From positions 45,696 to 91,766 of the forward strand of contig AVPN01000048.1 in NCBI GenBank assembly GCA_000695325.1: DNA of 46,071 bases, given 5' to 3'. The notes under the pieces are model-generated. The model was not told where the DNA came from and ran no database searches. It saw nothing but the letters and a program-made list of their open reading frames with translations. The position numbers were made by a program, and so were the translations under genes. This stretch comes from Pleurobrachia bachei (Eukaryota; Ctenophora; Tentaculata; Cydippida; Pleurobrachiidae). This document shows, piece after piece, positions 9,130 through 22,140 of this stretch; the stretch's first letter is position 1; each line of letters starts with the position of its first letter.

Positions 9130-12100
9130 TCTGAATAGAAGGACATTGTTATGTTTTAATTCGGTTTTAGAGTGTTGATACGTTGACTGATCAATTATAA
9201 TGCAATTAACACCGACTTACCATAATTTGTCCGCATGGATTGCTCGGATAGATCCGATCGTCGAGGCAGGATATTTCGAAGCGTTTGCTTCAAGATACTT
9301 CAAAACGTACAAGTCACAATCTGAAAAGAGAAAGCAGGGGTTAGAGATCATGTAGAGTGTAGAAAATGTATAAAATGTATCAATAATTCGTGTATAGCGT
9401 GTGGAAGTACTGTTGCCAGGGGGAACGTACACAAATAGAGCTGCAAACAGTGCTGGCGCGGTGATGTTCCATTTTGCGCGTGATCAAATAACTAGTGATA
9501 GCCGCGCACATGTAACTAGCAAACGTAAAGCTTCAGTCGAGAGGGGTATCAAATCACATTTTCACTTACCAACAATCTTGAATTTCCGAGAGAGAATTTC
9601 GATCGTTGATCCGATTGCAAAGTCGGCGGGAGTATAGTACTCAGGGTTATCGATTGAACTTCCTGGTTTTCGAACTTGACAATACTCCATGAATCGGCCC
9701 TCGATAATACCAGCATTCCTGCAGAAGAAATCAATCAACTTTGGAAATCTCACTGCTGAGATTTAGAAATCAGAGATAAAAACAACATTGTGTACCTCTG
9801 GTGGGGCTCATAGATCTGCATCTCATCTTTAGCAAGACTGTAGGAAATGATGAACTTCCTGTTTTTGTCTTCGGGGTGGGGAGATTCCTGGGGAAGGTCA
9901 GTTTTAGAAACTACTACTATTTAGTTTCCTATGATAGCTTGAAATGACCAGAAAATTAAACCTATTTCATTTCTATCTTACCATCACAGCAGCATATCGC
10001 AGGATCTTTAGTCCATTCTCCAACATCTTCATAACATCTTTTTTGGGTGGGTGAGCAATAAGGGACAGACAATTCTGTTTGGAATCTTGGGGACTACCGA
10101 ATCCATTATAAGGAGGAATCTCCCTCTTGACCTCGATTTTCCTCTCTCCAAGTTCGACAGGAACAGGGTTAAAGGTGATTCCGTATTGTTGCTGGAAGTA
10201 GTAGTGGGTGAAATCGTCACAGCCGTACAGGAAGAATGGTCGATCCATGATGTTGACTGTTTCTCCAACTTTGAGATCTTTGTCAGTGATCCATTCGGTG
10301 ATTTCGTGCTCAGAAATCTCCATCACAGCGCTTGGGAAGTTGCCTGAAAAACAAAATCTCAGTTATTTTATTTCTCAGTCATTATCAAAAGAAAATTAGC
10401 TAGAAATATCTGAGGTCTTTTCGGGAGGGTGTCGGAAGAGGGAAGAGAGATCTGAATCTGAGAAAGAGTTATTACCAGGAATAGATCCTCGACATCTGGG
10501 GATCTTCTTTCGGCCAATCAACACAGGGAAGGGATCGTGCCCATCGTTGGGATTCCTCTGTTCCCTTACTTCAATTGTATCATCAACCCTGGGAGAAATC
10601 GCTGTTGTTAAAAAAATAAAAAAATAATAATTTAACAAGGTTAAAATGGTTTAGATATTTGTGTCAGGTAACCCTTTCNNNNNNNNNNNNNNNNNNNNNN
10701 NNNNNNNNNNNNNNNNNNNNNNNNNNNNNNNNNNNNNNNNNNNNNNNNNNNNNNNNNNNNNNNNNNNNNNNNNNNNNNNNNNNNNNNNNNNNNNNNNNNN
10801 NNNNNNNNNNNNNNNNNNNNNNNNNNNNNNNNNNNNNNNNNNNNNNNNNNNNNNNNNNNNNNNNNNNNNNNNNNNNNNNNNNNNNNNNNNNNNNNNNNNN
10901 NNNNNNNNNNNNNNNNNNNNNNNNNNNNNNNNNNNNNNNNNNNNNNNNNNNNNNNNNNNNNNNNNNNNNNNNNNNNNNNNNNNNNNNNNNNNNNNNNNNN
11001 NNNNNNNNNNNNNNNNNNNNNNNNNNNNNNNNNNNNNNNNNNNNNNNNNNNNNNNNNNNNNNNNNNNNNNNNNNNNNNNNNNNNNNNNNNNNNNNNNNNN
11101 NNNNNNNNNNNNNNNNNNNNNNNNNNNNNNNNNNNNNNNNNNNNNNNNNNNNNNNNNNNNNNNNNNNNNNNNNNNNNNNNNNNNNNNNNNNNNNNNNNNN
11201 NNNNNNNNNNNNNNNNNNNNNNNNNNNNNNNNNNNNNNNNNNNNNNNNNNNNNNNNNNNNNNNNNNNNNNNNNNNNNNNNNNNNNNNNNNNNNNNNNNNN
11301 NNNNNNNNNNNNNNNNNNNNNNNNNNNNNNNNNNNNNNNNNNNNNNNNNNNNNNNNNNNNNNNNNNNNNNNNNNNNNNNNNNNNNNNNNNNNNNNNNNNN
11401 NNNNNNNNNNNNNNNNNNNNNNNNNNNNNNNNNNNNNNNNNNNNNNNNNNNNNNNNNNNNNNNNNNNNNNNNNNNNNNNNNNNNNNNNNNNNNNNNNNNN
11501 NNNNNNNNNNNNNNNNNNNNNNNNNNNNNNNNNNNNNNNNNNNCCCCCCCCCATTTCTAAAACGAGTGACCAACCTGTAGTAATGGAGGGTATAAGATCG
11601 CATCTCTCCGAACATATTGTTCCTATCATCCCATACAGCGTAAAACCTCAAAACCTGTCTATCCAGTGTGATAAACTGCTTCAGCTTATCAAAAGTAGGA
11701 GGGGTAACATAGGAATGTTTGGGTTCATTCCGTGAGAGGGTGTATGGATCGTGTGGGCATTCTTCGTCAGGGTTCAACATTATACCCTCGCTCTGCATGA
11801 ACTCTTTGGTGTAGTTGTTGCAGTTGCAAATGTGGAAGGTTTTCCCGTAAAATACCACATCATTTCCAATGTTCAAGTCTTTCCACAACCAGTGCTCTCC
11901 TGCGACGATACAATGGTTTGTACTTTTTGTTGTTAATTTTGTTTGGTCCCGTTTGAACTACTTATCTAAGGACTTTTATCAGTATATATCACCCCTATTT
12001 CACACGGCCAATCAATTAATACCGACGTACTATAACAGCTAGTAAGCTGTACTAATTTAGGTAAACCCTCTTACCCTGATCGTTCTTGGGGAGTCGTTGC

Positions 12101-12711
12101 CGTTTGATAAGTTTTCCTTGTGGAATTCCACTATTTTCCACAATTGGCTCCACAACACTGATACTGTCATCTTCAAGATAATAGTAAATCTTGACGGGTC
12201 GAACCCGGAAATACTCCTTCTCACTTTCGTTCAGATTTTGTTTAAAGTAAGCGTTAAACAGAAGCACCTGTAAAGTGGGAGTTCTAGTAAAAGTGGGGAT
12301 CTAAAAAAGGAATCAAATGGGTCTGATCAGGATTAAAATTAATTAATAATTAACCAGGGAAACTATGCATTACCTTTTTGTCAAAAGCAACATGGGCCGG
12401 AACAAAAGTTTGAGGTGGCTCGGGTTTGGACTGTCCGTATGTTAGGCTAGGGTTCATATTGGCGAGTTCATCAATATCGGCATCAGTCAGACCCGCGACA
12501 TCGCCAGATTTGGGAACCGTGAACCCATTCTTGTAGGTTAGAGTTTGACTCCTATTAGGGAATTTTGGGTTAGTACTGCTGCACTAGGGTGCGGAATCAA
12601 TTTCGATAAAAATGAAAAATTGAAATATTGTTACCTGTGAAATCGACTTTTTGCAGGGTCGGTGAAGGTATACCCGGGAAGGAAAGGAAGGGCTGTCGAG
12701 GAATCACCCAT
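9130..12711 (-). CDS. EFHC1: EFHC1-like DM10-domain microtubule inner protein
   Basis: Ten exons join in frame to 529 aa: 12711-12635, 12551-12374, 12267-12075, 11899-11575, 10588-10476, 10343-9982, 9887-9796, 9718-9570, 9320-9221, and one base at 9130. Order and sequence follow vertebrate EFHC1: LPFLPG N terminus, then three DM10 domains at about 85-195, 225-350 and 400-520, with [22 protein letters not shown] and [14 protein letters not shown]1/Rib72 proteins bind inside axonemal doublet microtubules. The terminal EF-hand of EFHC1 is missing: the last splice makes a TGA (TG|A) right after the third DM10 domain, and AATAAA follows at 9069-9064. The N gap falls in intron 4 without loss of codons. 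A splice acceptor ends 1 nt before the ATG. EFHC2 is the alternative name. Confidence 0.9.
10679..11543. other. assembly gap (865 N)
   Basis: A run of N inside EFHC1 intron 4; the exons on both sides join in phase. Right edge is a C run, a common cause of assembly stops. Confidence 0.99.
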
Positions 12712-14890
12712 GCTACGTAGAAAGAGGGTTATTGGGGGATAAACAGTAAGATAATAAGGGGATAAGATAGGATTTAGGGGGTTTATCCAGTGAGGAATTT
12801 TAGAAATGGCTGTTCATGGCGTGAATGAAGGTCTCGCTTCTAAAAACATAAAACAGTAGCACACGCACACATATTTGAACATATTTGTATATATTTACAG
12901 AGTCTCTTTCATTTATTCTCAAATTTCCTTCTAAACCCACCCCGGGGCAGCTTCTCCGTTTCTCATGTCTCTCTCCCATTATATCCCGAGCAGAGATATG
13001 ATTCTAGTGAGTAATGAGCGATGTTTGGGGCTTCATTGCCCGTCTGGCGACCTCATTGATGTATTTCGTAGGTACTCCCGCTCCCTGAAGTTCATCTAAC
13101 TTCTTCTTTTTGATCTCATCCAATCTCCTTCTTCTCTCCTGAGCTTCCTGGTCCAACTTGATGCCCTCTTCAAAGAACATCTGCCGAGAGTGGATCATAT
13201 CTTTTTCTTTTTCCTTGATTTGCTTCCTGACTTCCTCAGCATGGTGGAGTTTCTTGGATCGGGCATCACGGTCCTTCACCTCTTCCTGTCGCTGTCCCTC
13301 CTGCTGAACAGCGAGCACTCGTTCGAACTCCTGACGTTCCCGTTGAGCCTCGATAGCCAGGAAGTGTTCACGCATTTGAACCTGTAATGGGAAGTTGTTA
13401 AAATTATATTTGTCTGATAAAAGCACCTAAAATATTCCTGGCTATATTAGGTGACGTCATTATGTAATCACTGACGTCACGTATAATGTGTGACGATATC
13501 TCACCTGGTGATTTCGGGCCTTCTTCAAATGGGCCTCTGTCTCAGACTTTTTGAGTGTCACCTCCTTGTCCTTCTTTCTCTGTTCTCGTTCAACCTAAAG
13601 AAAAGGGGGTAGTTTGTATTGGTTAAAATAACAATCAAGAATAGAAAGGTGGTGATAACAAAACATTATTGTTGAAATGTTTGATTACTAATACTCCATG
13701 GTTTGGTAACAACGAACAAACAAACGAGACTGTACTGCTGCACTAAGGAGCGGAATCAATTTCGATTAAAAAATTAGAAAGATTGTTACCTGTGAAATCG
13801 ACTTTTTGCAGGGTCGGTGAAGGTATACCCGGGAAGGAAAGGAAGGGCTGTCGAGGAATCACCCATGCTACGTAGAAAGTGGGTTATTGGGGGGATAAAC
13901 AGTTAGATAATAAGGGGATAAGATAGGACTTAGGGGGTTTATCTAGTGAGGAATTTTAGAAATGGCTGTTCATGGCGTGAATGAAGGTCTCGCTTCTAAA
14001 AACATAAAACAGTAGCACACGCACACACATTTGAACATATTTGTATATATTTACAGAGTCTCTTTCATTTATTCTCAAATTTCCTTCTAAACCCACCCCG
14101 GGGCAGCTTCTCCGTTTCTCATGTCTCTCTCCCATTATATCCCGAGCAGAGATATGATTCTAGTGAGTAATGAGCGATGTTTGGGGCTTCATTGCCCGTC
14201 TGGCGACCTCATTGATGTATTTCGTAGGTACTCCCGCTCCCTGAAGTTCATCTAACTTCTTCTTTTTGATCTCATCCAATCTCCTTCTTCTCTCCTGAGC
14301 TTCCTGGTCCAACTTGATGCCCTCTTCAAAGAACATCTGCCGAGAGTGGATCATATCTTTTTCTTTTTCCTTGATTTGCTTCCTGACTTCCTCAGCATGG
14401 TGGAGTTTCTTGGATCGGGCATCACGGTCCTTCACCTCTTCCTGTCGCTGTCCCTCCTGCTGAACAGCGAGCACTCGTTCGAACTCCTGACGTTCCCGTT
14501 GAGCCTCGATAGCCAGGAAGTGTTCACGCATTTGAACCTGTAATGGGAAGTTGTTAAAATTATATTTGTCTGATAAAAGCACCTAAAATATTCCTGGCTA
14601 TATTAGGTGACGTCATTATGTAATCACTGACGTCACGTATAATGTGTGACGATATCTCACCTGGTGATTTCGGGCCTTCTTCAAATGGGCCTCTGTCTCA
14701 GACTTTTTGAGTGTCACCTCCTTGTCCTTCTTTCTCTGTTCTCGTTCAACCTAAAGAAAAGGGGGTAGTTTGTATTGGTTAAAATAACAATCAAGAATAG
14801 AAAGGTGGTGATAACAAAACATTATTGTTGAAATGTTTGATTACTACTACATGGTTTGGTAACAACGAACAAACAAACGAGAACCCACCT
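12590..14890 (-). repeat. tandem duplication C (EFHC1 exon 1 plus CFAP45 3' exons)
   Basis: A unit of about 1155 bp (copies about 12590-13740 and 13745-14880) holds EFHC1 exon 1, the intergenic region and the last two CFAP45 exons. As assembled, the upper copy places an extra EFHC1 first exon (ATG at 13866) between two sets of CFAP45 3' exons. Differences are a handful of substitutions and small indels. Confidence 0.9.
12712..12730 (-). promoter_or_regulatory. 3' splice acceptor 1 nt before the EFHC1 ATG
   Basis: Minus strand reads CCCTCTTTCTACGTAG|C then ATG. CFAP45 stops 292 nt upstream and has AATAAA in between. No consensus donor is near. Fits a trans-splice acceptor; a distant cis 5'UTR intron is not excluded. 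Confidence 0.6.
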
Positions 14891-16010
14891 CTTCCTGAAT
14901 TCGCTTGGCCCTCAGAGCATCCTTCTCAGCCTGTTGATCCTTGGCCCGTTCTTGAAGAGCCCTCATATGTGCGATCTCCTTCTCTTTCTCGATCTTTTGC
15001 TTCTCAAGCTCAGTCTGGTATGCGATCTCTCGGGCTTCCTTCTCCTTCAGATATTCCATAACCTTGAGCTCCTGAAGTTTTTCCTGGCGTGACGAGAGGA
15101 GGAAGACGGCAGACTAAAGGAGCAAGCGTCATCGTTGTAGACGCATGATCTTCTGTTGGCTATCCTTCTTCTTCTCCAACTGTGAGATATCCTCCATTTG
15201 AAGCTTCTCAAGATACCTCAACATTGCGAGTTTCTCTTGCTCCCGTTTTTCGTCCTCTAAAATCCTGCGTTGTTCATTTTCGTTGATCTGTTTTTTGATG
15301 ATATTAGCGCCCTCCACCTGTTTGTACTGTCTCTCCATTTCCCTCTTCTCATAATGCTGCATCTTCCTCAACCGGTCTATCTCCATCATCTCGTCGAGAC
15401 GTTTGTTTTCCAGCTCTAGTTCACCCTGAATTTCCTGTTTTTCCCTCAACTGGGCATCTCGGATGGCGTGACACTTGGCATTCAGGATGATCTCGTTTAG
15501 TTTCTTGATCTCATCCTCCTGTTCGTTCAGCTGCTCCTCGGCCTTGGCTAGTAGAACCTTGCTCTTGTCCTTTCCTTCTTTCTCCAGCTCTGAAGGCTTC
15601 TCTCTCTTCATCCTTTGGGCCTCCATATCGGACATGAAATTCTTCCTGCTCTGGGCAGCACCCTGGTCGGCTTCCTTCTGGGCCTTGATTGCCCTCAGCC
15701 TCTCCGCTTTCTCTGCAGCAGTTAGCACACGAGATGCCTCCTTAATCCTGCCATACTGGACTGTATTTAGAATGATGCTTCTCTCGGTAGGGTCCTTTTC
15801 GGGGACCTTGATTTTCCTGATCAGATCCTTGGTAATCACGGACACCTCAGGTTTTTTGGGTGCCGCAGAGGGCTTGGAAGCCTTCTTGGATTTCTGGGGT
15901 GAACCAAAGAGGGTCTCGTCGACTCCGCTGTACCGGGATACGGTTCGATAACGGGCGGTTTTGACGTTTCCGCCCGCCGACCGCATGGACTCTCGGGATG
16001 CTAAAGACAT
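13004..16010 (-). CDS. CFAP45: CFAP45 (CCDC19), axonemal microtubule inner protein
   Basis: Exons 16010-14889, 14750-14661 and 14537-14160 (or the duplicate pair 13594-13505 and 13381-13004) total 529 aa against 551 in human. Order matches CFAP45: KARYRT-like N terminus, VDETLFG, LNAKCHAIRDAQL, then long Glu/Arg/Lys coiled coil, ending ERRRRLDEIKKKKLDEL and a short tail. CFAP45 lies in the lumen of ciliary doublet microtubules and binds adenine nucleotides. The first exon is interrupted by TGA (15131-15129) and TAG (15116-15114), yet the frame is identical before and after. A 50-nt parallel-complement block explains both stops. A TACTAAC branch point (16060-16054) and TTTAG acceptor precede the ATG by 19 nt; a GTGAGT at about 16334 could be a cis donor. 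Confidence 0.88.
15096..15145 (-). other. inferred 50-nt parallel-complement block inside CFAP45
   Basis: Between two correctly framed halves of the exon the minus strand carries two stops. Taking the same-direction complement of this stretch removes both and gives ANEEIRRQKEE followed by RQEKL, which lines up without gaps with the human CFAP45 coiled coil at this point (INDENQKQKAE..QEKL). The exact borders are uncertain by a few bases; there is no second copy to compare. Confidence 0.75.
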
Positions 16011-16501
16011 GATGGGGGTCTAGATCATGCTAAAGAGAGGGAGGGGAGAATGTGTTAGTAAAACCGATCTAGAGAGGGTATGGATTAGTAGTTGAGGGGA
16101 TTAGGGTTCTACAAAGTTATTGGGGTTGTTATTGGGATCTGGAGAGGGTTTTGTTTGGTTTATAAAGGGGACTGGGGTTCTATAGTTGGGGTAGAGAAAC
16201 ACAGATTGGATATGAGCATGGTCAATAAAAAACTTGTCAAATATAGCTGAAACATTCCGCACACATTATTACACACGAACAGACTGCAAAAACACACACA
16301 AACATGATGAATCCTGCACCAAAACACACTCACTCAACAATTATACTCAGCGAACACAGATATATCAAAACTAAACGTTGTCATAACAATTATACCAAAA
16401 AAGGTATGTAGTGTCTAATAAAGGAAATAATACACAACTGTACAAAACGCAACCAGCAGTCAGCAGGTTAAAAACATTTCCCAAAGTCCCCAGACCCCAA
16501 A
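16011..16501 (-). other. CC2D2A-CFAP45 intergenic region
   Basis: 491 nt between the CC2D2A stop and the CFAP45 ATG. It has a TACTAAC at 16060-16054 and the acceptor next to CFAP45. I see no AATAAA on the minus strand for CC2D2A. A GTGAGT near 16334 could define a cis 5'UTR intron. No gene seen. Confidence 0.6.
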
Positions 16502-19500
16502 CTAATACTTTTTCTGTAGAGTAGCCACATAAATCCACACGGACAACACATTGTTCGGATAAGGGTGAATATACACGGAGAGCGCAAACTCGACAGCAGG
16601 ATCTTCAGCTACGTGAACATTAGTACTGAACACACTCTCCACAATTGTCTTAGCGTCTGCATACCTCATGTTCATAGGGAACCCAGTGACATTATGAGAA
16701 TTTAACAACTCCGCCAGGGTCGATTGTTCCTCATCTTCTGTCATGGTTCCCATTTCAAGTCGTGGTAGAATCTGTTTCATGAGGACACGACAGTGCCTGT
16801 TCCATCTGGTCACATGTCTCTCCCGCCACTCCATAACCTTGTCCATCAACATCTTCTCAAGGTTGCTCTCCAAGTTTTGGACAGCTTCCAGGTTTGTTTG
16901 AGGGTATTCTAATCGGGATACTTGGACGGTGGACAGTTTTGGAGATGACCGGGTGAAGAATGGCTCCCAACAACGTTTGTCTGTAAGGTTGAATTTCATC
17001 CTTGGAGGGTCGTCAACGTTTTGGATATTAGCCCAGATATTTTCGTGGTTGAACACGTAGCTGACAGTAACAAGAGAATGGTAGGGTTTGTTTTGGGGGT
17101 GATTGTGGCCTGTCGAGGGGTTCCATAGGGTCACACCATCTAGTTGGTTTGTCATGACATAACAGGTTTTACCCTCGGGAACACCCACACCGACCACAAC
17201 ATACGCATCCACTCCCATGTAGAGGAAATAGTTACACAGGAGCACCGCATGTTCCTCTTCGTCTCCAGTTAGCATCTTGAGAAACCAATCAGAAGTTATC
17301 CAGATATCACATGACCCGTTGAAGGCTATACTGTCCTGGTAGTACGGGATCCGTGATACAAACTTGGCAATTTGTTTCATGGCGGGGAGGGTTGACATAG
17401 TGGGGCCTCGCTCAGGGGGGAGAAGACTCGCTGGAGGGTTCTGGGGTGTTATGAATCGGTTCACAAAGATCTGCTTTCCATTCACATCAGTTACCAGAAT
17501 TCTAAAGTTTCGATTGGGGAACTTTTGCTTTAGTTTCGCGTCCCAGATCTGGGAAGCCCGGACAAGTCGGGGATCCTCGTTGGAGTTGAAGGCCTCGCGA
17601 AGAGGCGGCTGGGGAGCGAGGGGCGGTTCTACAGTGATGAAAATAGAGAGATAACTGTTTCTATCAGCTGGAGCAGATGTCAGGCTCATGAGAGAAGCCG
17701 GGTCTGCTAGTAGTTGGGGCTGTAGGGCATGATCTTTGTTATATCCAATTAGGGCATGAGGAACATTCAGCCTAAACTTTCCCTCGACTCTCGAGTTTAT
17801 GTAGATGGTAGAAAATGGAATGGAGAAACTTCCCAACCACCTTCTCTCGAGCCGCTGGTGAATATTGGTATCCCTTAGCCGACTATCCTCCAATATATCA
17901 ACTATAACTTCATCAAACACATTAAAGTAGACCTCATCGCTAATATGCTGGAGATTAGTAGCCGAATAGTCATTGTTCAACACGTTGAGGGGTAGGATTA
18001 GCTCCTGATTCCAATGTGGATTAGGTCCATCTGCTACGTGGGTTACCTTGCTTTGCCGCTGGAAGGACACCTCCACAAATGGTCGGAGCATTACCGCATA
18101 CCTCGCTAAGTTAGTGTCACTTGTCATTTGGGTTGTGGATGTAACGGGTTTACGACGGACAGGCAGACTCTGAGCTGTTGATATGTTGATCATTAGAGAG
18201 ACATTAGTAATGCCAACAGCTTGGTTGGTCACCTTCTTTCGTTCCTTTCGCTGTGGTCGGAGGGGATGCCGTGGTTCTAACAACTTGGCAATGCTCCTCC
18301 CTAGAGTGCTAATATCGGGCACCTGTTCCTCCATTACCACATCACTGAGCTCGTGAGAGACCCGGACCTGCCGAGACCTGTTCGCTATCTTCTGTTGAAC
18401 CTCCTTCAGGAACTTGGTGACAGCTGCTCTTTGTTGATCGAACACGTCTCCCTCCTCTTTCGCTAGGACTTTTTCTGTTTCTTTGTTGTCTGCTAAACAG
18501 AACTCAAAGTTTGTCATTTCCGAGGGGTAAAGTGGTACCATTTTCATGGGTTTGTATTCCGGGACCCCCTGGTTTCGGAGACATAACAGCTGGAACCGCC
18601 GATTATTTTCCAGATCCTCCGTAGTTCCAAAATAGGTTTGCTTCTCGAGGTTATCCAGACGGAATGCCCTAACCTCGACCGGTCCACCGCTACCTGGCCT
18701 GTTCATCAGGTGGAGCAAGGGTGCATTCCTTGGATCGTTTGGGTCCAACTTGGCATCAGATATCCATTGACTTACTTTCTCCATATCATTTAAACTTTTA
18801 ACCCCGATTGAGTGTATCGGATCGGCCCGCCCAAATGTGACCTCTTTTTGGGCAGGAGCCAAGATTTTCCCGGTGTTGCTATCACGAACCCAGGCGGTAG
18901 AACAAGACAATTTACCGCTGGTTACATGAATTTTGTTGTCTTCCACACAAGGTACCCCACTTCCAACGGCACTAGACCCCGAATAGGACAACTTTTGATT
19001 TGAACTGAACTCAAACTTATCGACCTCAACGCAACCCGTGTGTCTGTCATTTGAGGGAATTTCAAGGAAAATATCCGAAAATTTCTCAGATGCACCAAAC
19101 AGCTCAAACCGGATACTCTCAGGCCAATGAACGACTTGCATGCACACAGATTCAGAGAAACTAACCGTGAAATCTGAGGTAAGATGAACGGACGGTGTTT
19201 TAGTTACCTCTGAATTATTGTAGAACAGTTTCCCATAGTATACAGACTTCTGGATATCTTTTCTCCGTTTTTGCTCCTGTGCAGGGCATTCCTCGAGGGG
19301 TGTTATGACGACCGAGTGGGTTATCTCCAAAGTCACGATGGGATCCCCCGGTACCTTCCGACATCTCATATCCTCCATCTGAATCTCATCCAAGAGGGCA
19401 TCCAATTTGGGTTTGACTGGAGCTGCTGGTTTTATTGGCAGTTCAACCATCTCTTGCTTGTTTTCCTTCTGCTTTCTTTTTAGCTCCTTCACTTGAAGTT

Positions 19501-22140
19501 TCCATGCAGCCATCTCATTCTTATACCGCCCATATTCGACATTCCATACCCCCATTATTTCATCGGTTTGTATTCCGGGACCCCCTGGTTTCGGAGACAT
19601 AACAGCTGGAACCGCCGATTATTTTCCAGATCCTCCGTAGTTCCAAAATAGGTTTGCTTCTCGAGGTTATCCAGACGGAATGCCCTAACCTCGACCGGTC
19701 CACCGCTACCTGGCCTGTTCATCAGGTGGAGCAAGGGTGCATTCCTTGGATCGTTTGGGTCCAACTTGGCATCAGATATCCATTGACTTACTTTCTCCAT
19801 ATCATTTAAACTTTTAACCCCGATTGAGTGTATCGGATCGGCCCGCCCAAATGTGACCTCTTTTTGGGCAGGAGCCAAGATTTTCCCGGTGTTGCTATCA
19901 CGAACCCAGGCGGTAGAACAAGACAATTTACCGCTGGTTACATGAATTTTGTTGTCTTCCACACAAGGTACCCCACTTCCAACGGCACTAGACCCCGAAT
20001 AGGACAACTTTTGATTTGAACTGAACTCAAACTTATCGACCTCAACGCAACCCGTGTGTCTGTCATTTGAGGGAATTTCAAGGAAAATATCCGAAAATTT
20101 CTCAGATGCACCAAACAGCTCAAACCGGATACTCTCAGGCCAATGAACGACTTGCATGCACACAGATTCAGAGAAACTAACCGTGAAATCTGAGGTAAGA
20201 TGAACGGACGGTGTCTTAGTTACCTCTGAATTATTGTAGAACAGTTTCCCATAGTATACAGACTTCTGGATATCTTTTCTCCGTTTTTGCTCCTGTGCAG
20301 GGCATTCCTCGAGGGGTGTTATGACGACCGAGTGGGTTATCTCCAAAGTCACGATGGGATCCCCCGGTACCTTCCGACATCTCATATCCTCCATCTGAAT
20401 CTCATCCAAGAGGGCATCCAATTTGGGTTTGACTGGAGCTGCTGGTTTTATTGGCAGTTCAACCATCTCTTGCTTGTTTTCCTTCTGCTTTCTTTTTAGC
20501 TCCTTCACTTGAAGTTTCCATGCAGCCATCTCATTCTTATACCGCCCATATTCGACATTCCATACCCCCATTATTTCATCTTTCTGCTCCGTGAACGTGT
20601 GTTTGACTCTTCGTTGCCAGGCTTTATCCTCAGTCGCGTAGTCACCATGACTTTTGTGGATCAGAAGCTGGATGTTAGTATTAGTGTAGCCATTAGTTTC
20701 TCGTAGAGTCTTTATATCACGCCATGACGTTAGAATACTTTTCAGCATCTGCTTCTCTTTCAACCACTCGACATTAACCAACTCCCTAACATTCCTAATT
20801 TCCTCCAAATATTCATCCAAATTTTCTTTCCCCTCCCGATTGAACTGTTTCGTCATGTCCCAGGGTTTTGGTCCCAGAGTGTCTCTGACCTCCTGTACAG
20901 CATCGCGGAGAGATTGTAATCGTGAATCTAGGTGACTTGCCAGTTGCTGTCGCTGGAGGATCTGGAACTGTTGGTAAAGTTCCCGCAGCTGGGCAACCAG
21001 GACGTGCTCTTGGGAGAAGAGGGGATGGTGGGTGAACTCAAGTTGGGCCACCGTAACATGAAGTTGGTTGACTGTGCTCCGACCAATACATTTCCCGTGT
21101 GAGGCGGTACATTTAGCAACTTGTTGGACGGTGCGGTCTACTTCAAAGTTAATCATTGGCCGTGATGAGATCTGTTTGAGGGGGTCAGGTGTCACCAACA
21201 TGCTCCCATCAATACCAAACCATCTCTTTCCTCGTTCCGTCTGCAGGAGGCGACTCTCCATTTTATTCCAGTTTGACAAGTTGAAACTGGGCGGCTCCCC
21301 CACATAAATACCCTCATCTTCTAGAAAACAGGGCAGACCACCGTGTAATGTTGTGGTTTCTACTGTCGAGGAATCCGGGAAGAACGTCCGACCATCTGGA
21401 ACTGAGGACTTCATCTGTGGTCGGGCGACAACATAAAGATCGTCAAACTGAGAAAGAGCCCCATCGCCAGCATCCGTACGGTTAATTTCAGTCGTCTCTT
21501 TTTCCGAAGGGGGGTTGTAAACTTTTGTGAAAAACGCCCATTCATCTACCTCTTCCTCTTGCTGGGTCAGGCTCTCAATTGTATTTCTCTTGGCCAACAC
21601 TTTCCATCGCAAACTGGTACTCCTATCCTCAGAAAGATCCTGACCTGTGTCATCCTCTTCTATCCCACCACCAGGACCACTAGTATCAGCAGTAATATCA
21701 AACCGTGTCTGCTGCTCTCTGGCGCGGAGACCCCGTAGTTTCCTAGCAGGTTCCTCCTGCATCGCTCCCTCTTGGGACTTCTTTGCCTGTTCTTTGAGTC
21801 TCCATCGGATGGATGTACTCAGATTAACCGATTGGGAGGCACTTTTAGGGTCTTCCTCTGTAGCATCCCCCAACATTGGTATCATTTCTATATCATCACT
21901 GGCCTGTTTCCCCGCCCCAAAACTCTGATCAAGGTTCTGTTTCCGGATTTCACGGCGCTTAGCGATGCTAGTCATTAGTCTGGATCCGTCCAAATTCCGG
22001 GAATCCCCAGGATCCTCTTCTATGAGGGTGTCAGCTGGGAGTGTGGTGTTTGCGGTCATGTTCAGGTCCTTCCGTCGCTGGGATATCTGACCCCGGAGCG
22101 ATAGGTTGTTATCTGATGGTCTTTGTTGAAGTTGTAACAT
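16502..22140 (-). CDS. CC2D2A: CC2D2A, ciliary transition-zone protein (broken by an internal tandem duplication)
   Basis: Two overlapping open frames, 22140-19555 and 19600-16502, are the halves of one intronless gene. A 1016-bp direct duplication (18545-19560 and 19561-20576) lies inside it; 1016 is not a multiple of three, so the first frame hits TAA right after the junction. Removing one copy gives 1540 aa (human 1620). Order: disordered N terminus, coiled coils, a C2 domain at about 1005-1130 (FVEVSFQRQSK, NPHWNQEL), then the C-terminal transglutaminase-like domain (about 1190-1400, WITSDWFLKMLTGDEEEHA..LLCNYFLYMG). CC2D2A belongs to the MKS/B9 complex that gates the cilium. The start ATG is preceded by TAG|CA, an acceptor, with TACTAAC at 22172-22166. 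DNAAF11 ends 208 nt upstream. Confidence 0.92.
18545..20576 (-). repeat. 1016-bp tandem duplication inside CC2D2A
   Basis: 18545-19560 and 19561-20576 are nearly identical (one substitution noticed, 19204 versus 20216 region). The junction reads ..AAACCGATGAAATAA on the minus strand and shifts the frame by two. Confidence 0.95.

Noticed and set aside
10641-11888. Long open frames across N runs (also 29655-30803)
   Set aside because: Produced by N bases being read as open; only the EFHC1 exon part is coding.
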